A DNA stretch of 35,882 bases. It comes from Oscillospiraceae bacterium. Lineage in GTDB: Bacteria; Bacillota; Clostridia; Oscillospirales; CAG-272. The notes below the pieces were generated by a model. That model was given only the letters and a program-made list of their open reading frames with translations. It was not told where the DNA came from and ran no database searches. Shown piece by piece: positions 31,574 to 35,882 of this stretch. Within the stretch, counting starts at the first letter, position 1, and each line of letters opens with the position of its first letter. The stretch spans positions 1-35,882 of the forward strand of contig SVTN01000003.1 of assembly GCA_015063765.1 (NCBI GenBank), given 5' to 3'. Made by a program: the position numbers and the translations under genes.

Positions 31574-32944
31574 TTAAAGAAGCACGGGAGCTTCAGTCAA
31601 TTTGGTGTTCTCGTCCGAAACGACCACGTTCGACACCTTGATCTTGACAGGGCTGTTTCCGCCGAAGACGTAGGCGTGCCCCTTGCCCGAAATGACGTTC
31701 GAAACGTTGAGGTTTTCCGCCGTGCAGTTGTTAAAGTGGAAGGTGTTGATCGCATCGATCTTGACACGGTGGAACTTTTCCTCATAACCGATATCGTCCT
31801 CGCGCGCGACTGCTTCGCCATTGTACATGAACTTGTCAATGTAAACATTTCTTAGCGTACAACCGTTAAAATAGATACCAACACCCGCGCCGTCGGTCAG
31901 TTGAATGTTCTCAAACACGCTGTCCGCAAGCGTGTCGGCGATGTACATACCGAAGCGAGAATGGGTCAGAACGTCCCTGACGGTGATGTTTCTCGTTTCG
32001 CCCACCTTGCCGAGACGGAACTGATAGTCGCAAATGTCACCGATGCGGATGGCGGCAAGGGCACGTCCTCTCTGTCCGTGGGGCGTGATGTCCATCACGT
32101 TTGCGATCTGCACGTTATACACCTTAAAGCCGCCGCGGTTGAGAATGCGGATGATGTCGCACTCATCGGTCAAGTATCCGCGAATATTCTTGATGATAAT
32201 GTCGTGGATATCGGGGTCGCACGCGGCGAGCTCTTCTTCCGTAAGCTGTCCTCTCGGCGGACCGAAGTTGGTGAGGGCCACGGTATCGTCGCCCGTTCTG
32301 CCGAAAATGTTTTCAATCAAGAAGTTGTGGCATCCCGTGCGGATATCAATACCGTCCTGATTGGGGACATTGGCAGGCGCATCAAAGGTGATGTCAAAAA
32401 GATGTCCCTCGGCGCAGAACTCAAAGTTCATTGCCCAATACCGCTGATTGATAAAGCGAAGTCCCGAAACAGCAATACGCTCCACATTGCGGAAATTAAT
32501 GCCGCGATTGACCGAAATGTTTGCAATGCCGCGCGGATTGGCTCTGCCTACAAAGTTTCCGTTTTCGTCGTAGATGGTAAAATCCTTCTCAAAAATGCCG
32601 TTATGGTTTCCGCCGTCGAGAAGGACGTTGCCACGTCCTGCGAGGGTAATGTCGTACTGCCTTTCGTCGGCGCGCCAATACTTTCCATATGCAGCGTCGT
32701 TAGAGAAAAAGTGGATAAAGGTATCGTCGGCAAGACGGATATGGCAGTTGTCGAGCTGAACGTCGCTACCCGTATGCAGAATAATGCTTTGATCGATTTC
32801 CCAAAGGGGTTTTTCCGTTCTTTCGTTAAAGCGCGGGATAACGACCGAAACGGATGCCTCCGCCGCCGCGTCGACTGCCGCTTGAATCATTGCGGCATCA
32901 CTTGCGAGGTGCTTGAAGTCGTTAGGTGTGTAAACGCATTTCAT
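31574..32944 (-). CDS. GH28-like right-handed beta-helix glycosidase
   Basis: This 456-residue parallel beta-helix resembles polygalacturonases (GH28). The first catalytic motif fits NQDGIDI (195-201, usual NTDGID) and the second TGDDTVAL (217-224). The expected GHG and RIK motifs are not evident, so activity or family may differ. No signal peptide is seen, suggesting intracellular action on uronic-acid or rhamnose-linked oligosaccharides. The ORF track starts at 33070, above the promoter. ATG at 32944 with AAAGGAG upstream is preferred. It is transcribed alone towards the shared terminator. Confidence 0.75.
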   Translation of the reverse strand: MKCVYTPNDFKHLASDAAMIQAAVDAAAEASVSVVIPRFNERTEKPLWEIDQSIILHTGSDVQLDNCHIRLADDTFIHFFSNDAAYGKYWRADERQYDITLAGRGNVLLDGGNHNGIFEKDFTIYDENGNFVGRANPRGIANISVNRGINFRNVERIAVSGLRFINQRYWAMNFEFCAEGHLFDITFDAPANVPNQDGIDIRTGCHNFLIENIFGRTGDDTVALTNFGPPRGQLTEEELAACDPDIHDIIIKNIRGYLTDECDIIRILNRGGFKVYNVQIANVMDITPHGQRGRALAAIRIGDICDYQFRLGKVGETRNITVRDVLTHSRFGMYIADTLADSVFENIQLTDGAGVGIYFNGCTLRNVYIDKFMYNGEAVAREDDIGYEEKFHRVKIDAINTFHFNNCTAENLNVSNVISGKGHAYVFGGNSPVKIKVSNVVVSDENTKLTEAPVLL

Positions 32945-32982
32945 CACGTACTCCTTTAGAAAAGAACTTTTATTTTCAGCAT

Positions 32983-32990
32983 AAACGTTT
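32983..32990. promoter_or_regulatory. AAACGTTT palindrome at the GH28 transcription start
   Basis: The palindrome AAACGTTT lies over the predicted start (about 32989) of the minus-strand transcript. It has the central CG of LacI-type and catabolite (cre) operators, but the outer bases fit the cre pattern poorly. A sugar-responsive repressor site is possible. Confidence 0.3.
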
Positions 32991-32995
32991 TCCTC

Positions 32996-33024
32996 ATTAT
33001 AGTGCAATTTTTCTCTTTTGTCAA
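32996..33024 (-). promoter_or_regulatory. Consensus promoter of the GH28-like gene (minus strand)
   Basis: On the minus strand TTGACA (complement of 33019-33024) and TATAAT (complement of 32996-33001) are perfect and 17 bases apart. The start near 32989 gives a leader of about 45 bases. Confidence 0.87.
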
Positions 33025-33170
33025 TAGAAATTCGCAGAATTGTGAAGAAAAAAACTTGAAAAATCGTCATTTTCTGCGCATCTTACATCGAACACCGTTC
33101 GTATTCGTTTTTCAAATGGTTGCCATAAGAAAAAAGGAAAAACAAAGCAGTTTGTTGCCAGAAGTCCCTG

Positions 33171-33206
33171 TTCTCAAAATTCTCCAAAACGGAGAATTTA
33201 CGAGAA
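33171..33206. repeat. Inverted repeat upstream of the XRE regulator pair
   Basis: A perfect 9-base repeat, AAATTCTCC (33177-33185) and GGAGAATTT (33191-33199), has a five-base centre. It is extended by TTCTC and GAGAA at 33171-33175 and 33202-33206. It ends eleven bases before the -35 box of the regulator promoter. The rest of the 33025-33170 gap shows nothing convincing. It could be an operator bound by the encoded XRE proteins. Confidence 0.5.
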
Positions 33207-33216
33207 AAACAGTCGC

Positions 33217-33245
33217 TTGACTATATCTACAGTTTCGTATATAAT
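33217..33245 (+). promoter_or_regulatory. Sigma-A promoter of the XRE regulator pair
   Basis: TTGACT (33217-33222) and TATAAT (33240-33245) have a 17-base spacer. The start near 33252 leaves about 34 bases with AAAGGA before the ATG at 33286. Confidence 0.82.
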
Positions 33246-33285
33246 GTAATCAGAACCCCAAAACGCCCTTCGAAAGGAACGCACT

Positions 33286-34146
33286 ATGCAAGAATATACC
33301 TTTGCACAAACGCTCAAAAGCTTAAGAAAAAAGAAAGGCGTGACCCAAAAGGACTTGGCTTTTTTCTTATCCGTTTCCAACAAAACGGTTTCCAAATGGG
33401 AAAAGGGTATCTCCTCGCCCGACCTTTCCTTGCTTCCCCCACTTGCCAAGTATTTTGGGGTCAGCACAGACACCCTGCTCGGCTTACAGCAGGAAACGCA
33501 AAAAAGCGTACGTGAAGCTCTTTTGAATGACTTTCACGGGCTTGAGCGCAAGGAAGCGATCCTTAAGGCGTTTGAGCTTGTAAGACATACCGTTCCCGCC
33601 GTCAATGACTTCATCTGCAAAGAGCTGAGGGACGAATGTACAGAAGCCGTTTTTCCGCAAACACGACCGAAGTTTTGCAGAACACGCATCGCGCGTCCCG
33701 ATTGTTTCTCCTTTACCGCCTCCCATACGGATGTCAACGTTTCCGTAACGCTTCTCGGCAACGAGTCGAATTTTTCTTGGCTCAAAGACGAGCAAGTGCA
33801 AAGCAAAATAGCAAAGCTTTTTTCGTTTTTATCCCAAAAGGATTCCTTGCGCTTGCTCTACTTTATCCATTCCAAGGCATGCTCAGAAAGCTTCACCGCG
33901 GACTATGTTGCGACACACACCGACCTTCCCCTGCAAAAAACACGGGATCTTCTCGATGCGCTTTGCGAGATCAGCACCTGCAAATGCACCTCCGCACACC
34001 TCACACAGGGAACGATCAAGGTCTACGAATGCCGTGGTGACGGCGTACTTCTTTCCATCATCACGCTTGCCTACGAGCAGATGTGCGGAAAAAACTACTA
34101 CGAGCAGAACTATAACTACAGTTGCAAAATGATAGGAGAAGCATAG
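33286..34146 (+). CDS. XRE-family regulator with C-terminal winged-helix-like domain
   Basis: This 286-residue protein starts with a Cro/CI-type helix-turn-helix (about 6-63: TQKDLAFFLSVSNKTVSKWEKG). Residues 65-170 are of unknown type. A segment around 180-240 (LFSFLSQKDSLRLLYFIHS, TRDLLDALCEIST) looks like a small winged-helix or dimerisation unit. It is a paralog of the next gene, with the same length and the same order of conserved blocks. It is soluble. The two genes share one promoter and are separated by one base. The signal and targets are unknown. Confidence 0.88.
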   Translation: MQEYTFAQTLKSLRKKKGVTQKDLAFFLSVSNKTVSKWEKGISSPDLSLLPPLAKYFGVSTDTLLGLQQETQKSVREALLNDFHGLERKEAILKAFELVRHTVPAVNDFICKELRDECTEAVFPQTRPKFCRTRIARPDCFSFTASHTDVNVSVTLLGNESNFSWLKDEQVQSKIAKLFSFLSQKDSLRLLYFIHSKACSESFTADYVATHTDLPLQKTRDLLDALCEISTCKCTSAHLTQGTIKVYECRGDGVLLSIITLAYEQMCGKNYYEQNYNYSCKMIGEA

Positions 34147-34147
34147 C

Positions 34148-34999
34148 ATGACACCCTTATCGAAGACCATCAAAAGGCTTCGCTTGGAACGGGGCTTGAC
34201 GCAGGAAGAGCTTGCATCTCTGCTTGGTGTTTCGGGACAAGCTGTTTCCAAATGGGAAACAAACGACACCTACCCCGACGGCGCTTTGCTTCTTCCTCTT
34301 GCAGAGGTGCTTGGAGTTTCCCTCGACACGCTGTTTGACAACCGCGCCGTATCCATGACGGATGCTTCACAAAGAGTTATGCGCCTTTTTCAAAACACAC
34401 CGAAAGAGAACCGCATCTCCCTTGCAAGAGAGCTCTGCTGGCAGATCCAACGAGGACTGGTCCTTGGCGATGCCGAATCCCTGTCCGAGGATCTGCAGGA
34501 ACGCCCCCCAAAAAACCGTGCCTCCTTTTTTTTGGGTAATAACGGCTTTACCCTGATCTCGGACGGAAAAGAGCCCTTTTTCTCCGTTTTTGAAGAGCCG
34601 GAGGACGGCTTTGGGCATTTCTTAGAGGATAAAGAGGCACTCCGACAGCTTTTTCTCATTCTTTCGGAGGAAGACACGCTCCGCGCCCTCATATATTTAA
34701 TGGAGCAACCGCAGGGCTACGTCTTTGAGGGCGAGGTGCTGGGGCGCGCCTGCTCTATTGAAGACGGGCGTCTTGCAGACGTTTTGAACGGGCTTTCGCA
34801 GTTAAAAGCAATCAAGGAGCGCGCCTTGAGCATCAATGGAGAACCCCACTCCCTGTATTACGTCATCGCAAGTCATAATTTGCTTGCTTTGTTCCTCATC
34901 GCAAAGCAGCTGTTTTTCCACGGCTCTTATTTCTTGAAACAACACACGAGGACGCGTCCTCTCATTCGCTACCGCGAAGCACGCCAAAAAGAATCTTAA
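34148..34999 (+). CDS. Second XRE-family regulator, paralog of 33286
   Basis: This 283-residue protein has the same architecture as its neighbour. A helix-turn-helix lies at about 6-64 (TQEELASLLGVSGQAVSKWE, with DTYPDGALLLPLAEVLGVS). A central domain contains GFTLISDGKEPFFSVFEEPE, and a C-terminal block LILSEEDTLRALIYLMEQ aligns with LSFLSQKDSLRLLYF of the first. AGGAGAAG overlaps the end of the upstream gene, so translation is coupled. A heterodimer or a repressor/antirepressor pair is possible. Glutamine synthetase follows, but from its own promoter. Confidence 0.88.
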   Translation: MTPLSKTIKRLRLERGLTQEELASLLGVSGQAVSKWETNDTYPDGALLLPLAEVLGVSLDTLFDNRAVSMTDASQRVMRLFQNTPKENRISLARELCWQIQRGLVLGDAESLSEDLQERPPKNRASFFLGNNGFTLISDGKEPFFSVFEEPEDGFGHFLEDKEALRQLFLILSEEDTLRALIYLMEQPQGYVFEGEVLGRACSIEDGRLADVLNGLSQLKAIKERALSINGEPHSLYYVIASHNLLALFLIAKQLFFHGSYFLKQHTRTRPLIRYREARQKES

Positions 35000-35025
35000 A
35001 AAACGATAAATCTTCTTGCCGTTTA

Positions 35026-35055
35026 TTGACAAGCCTTTGTGTTTTATGGTAAAAT
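35026..35055 (+). promoter_or_regulatory. Promoter of glnA
   Basis: TTGACA (35026-35031) and TAAAAT (35050-35055) have an 18-base spacer. The start near 35062 gives a leader of about 30 bases ending with AAGGAG. No GlnR-type TGTNA-N7-TNACA site was recognised. The short gap 35000-35025 holds no clear terminator. Confidence 0.65.
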
Positions 35056-35092
35056 AATCTTACTGAATAATATTTTTATGAAGGAGAGCCCC

Positions 35093-35882
35093 ATGAACAA
35101 GAAGATTCAAGCGATCATCGACCTCATCAAAGAGAAGGACATCAAGATGGTGGACTTCAAGATGGTGGATATCCACGGTCAGTTCCGCCACGTGACCATT
35201 CCTGCCTACAGCTTTTCCGAGGAGATCATGACGACGGGCATTGGCTTTGATGCCTCCAATTACGGCTACGCCGTTGTCGAAAAGAGCGACATGGTGTTTA
35301 TCCCCGATCCCGACACCGCTATGATCGACCCTTTTTGCGAGATCCCCACACTCTCGATGAGCGGTGATGCTATGATCATCGACTCTCCCAAAAACCGACC
35401 TCTTGCCCAATACCCCCGCAACATCGTCAAGGCGGCAGAGGCGTATATGCGTGACTCCGGCATTGCCGACACCATGCTGATTCTCCCCGAATTTGAATTT
35501 TACCTTTTTGATCAGGTAGGATGGCGAGTCGCCGCGGACGAGGTTTCCTATGCCGTTGACGCCAAGCAGTCCTATTGGAACAGCGACGTTGAGGGCAAGG
35601 GTGTGATCGTTCCCAAGCAGAAGGCATACCACATCGCCAAGCCCTATGACACCTCCTACGAGTGCCGTAGCGAAATGTGCTTGCTCATGGAGGAGGCGGG
35701 CATTCCCGTGAAGTACCACCACCCCGAGGTTGCCGCATCGGGACAGTTTGAGATTGAGCCTATGCTGGGTGAGATGTCCAAGATGGCAGACGCGACCATG
35801 ACCATCAAGTATATCATCAAGAACACCGCCGCCAAGTACGGCAAGAGCGCGACCCTGATGCCCAAGCCCATCGCGGGCGAGG
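35093..35882 (+). CDS. glnA: Type I glutamine synthetase, 5' part cut by the window edge
   Basis: The first 263 codons of a glutamine synthetase (normal length about 440-470) are open to the window end without a stop, which is why the ORF track omits it. It makes glutamine from glutamate, ammonium and ATP. The N-terminal beta-grasp reads MVDIHGQFRHVTIP, followed by GIGFDASN and DMVFIPDPDT. The metal-binding ILPEFEFYLFD Glu residues and the GQFEIEP block are visible later. ATG at 35093 has AAGGAG six bases upstream. Frame and codon use agree with the high-GC flanks. Whether it is GSI-alpha cannot be decided without the missing C-terminus. Confidence 0.93.
   Translation, partial: MNKKIQAIIDLIKEKDIKMVDFKMVDIHGQFRHVTIPAYSFSEEIMTTGIGFDASNYGYAVVEKSDMVFIPDPDTAMIDPFCEIPTLSMSGDAMIIDSPKNRPLAQYPRNIVKAAEAYMRDSGIADTMLILPEFEFYLFDQVGWRVAADEVSYAVDAKQSYWNSDVEGKGVIVPKQKAYHIAKPYDTSYECRSEMCLLMEEAGIPVKYHHPEVAASGQFEIEPMLGEMSKMADATMTIKYIIKNTAAKYGKSATLMPKPIAGE

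Noticed and set aside
31901-32959. 352-residue plus-strand ORF
   Set aside because: Antisense to the GH28-like gene, which has a consensus promoter and ribosome site; no promoter on the plus side.

Overview
The window looks like a chromosomal segment of a low-to-moderate GC Firmicute, most likely an uncultured gut Clostridia member. The reasons are strong AGGAGG-type ribosome sites before almost every gene, many sigma-A promoters with 17-base spacers, a rubrerythrin, staphylococcal-type CapEFG, and XRE and DeoR regulators. The family-level assignment is not secure. No tRNA, rRNA, CRISPR array, insertion sequence or integrase was seen.

Layout. (1) 1-332 is gene-free and packed with short inverted repeats, including the terminator of the next operon. 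(2) 333-4195 holds a leftward aldolase/SorE-like dehydrogenase operon that diverges from a PlsC-type acyltransferase and a DeoR regulator. The two sides start from promoters whose -10 boxes overlap, surrounded by TTCGAA-like boxes. (3) 4196-8498 holds a DUF3737 beta-helix protein on the minus strand, a YitT-HAD fusion, a GNAT acetyltransferase and an Fe-S aldo/keto reductase, closed by a strong terminator. (4) 8538-29765 is one very long surface-polysaccharide operon of 20 genes. It starts at a consensus promoter, and many of its genes overlap by ATGA or TTGA. (5) 29859-33024 holds a rubrerythrin with rubredoxin-like knuckles at both ends, a GH43-like protein, and a convergent GH28-like protein sharing one bidirectional terminator with it. 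(6) 33171-34999 holds two tandem paralogous XRE regulators behind an inverted repeat. (7) 35093 to the edge is the start of a type I glutamine synthetase.

How the polysaccharide locus works together. A PglC/WcaJ-type phosphoglycosyltransferase starts the repeat unit on undecaprenyl phosphate. Six glycosyltransferases could extend it, an EpsG/Wzy-like protein polymerises it and a Wzx-like flippase exports it. CapE-CapF-CapG would supply UDP-N-acetyl-L-fucosamine. Decoration genes include a polysaccharide pyruvyl transferase next to an F420-hydrogenase-beta-like Fe-S protein, a LicD phosphotransferase next to a LicC-like nucleotidyltransferase, and an APH/choline-kinase-like protein. An HpcH/HpaI-type aldolase and a D-2-hydroxyacid dehydrogenase directly follow the initiating transferase and have no obvious place in known capsule pathways. 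Chain-length and attachment genes (Wzz/Wzc, LCP) are absent from the window.

Base composition is mosaic. Hand-counted 60-base lines at 17101 and 17221 are 40% GC, while lines at 25681 and 28201 in capE-capG are 57-58%. The transferase section therefore looks like the variable, possibly exchanged part of the locus. The most unusual items are the overlapping promoters, the kinase/LicC/LicD set with a missing metal Asp in the LicC-like protein, the aldolase/dehydrogenase pair, the YitT-HAD fusion, the paired XRE regulators, and the hairpin array at the left edge.
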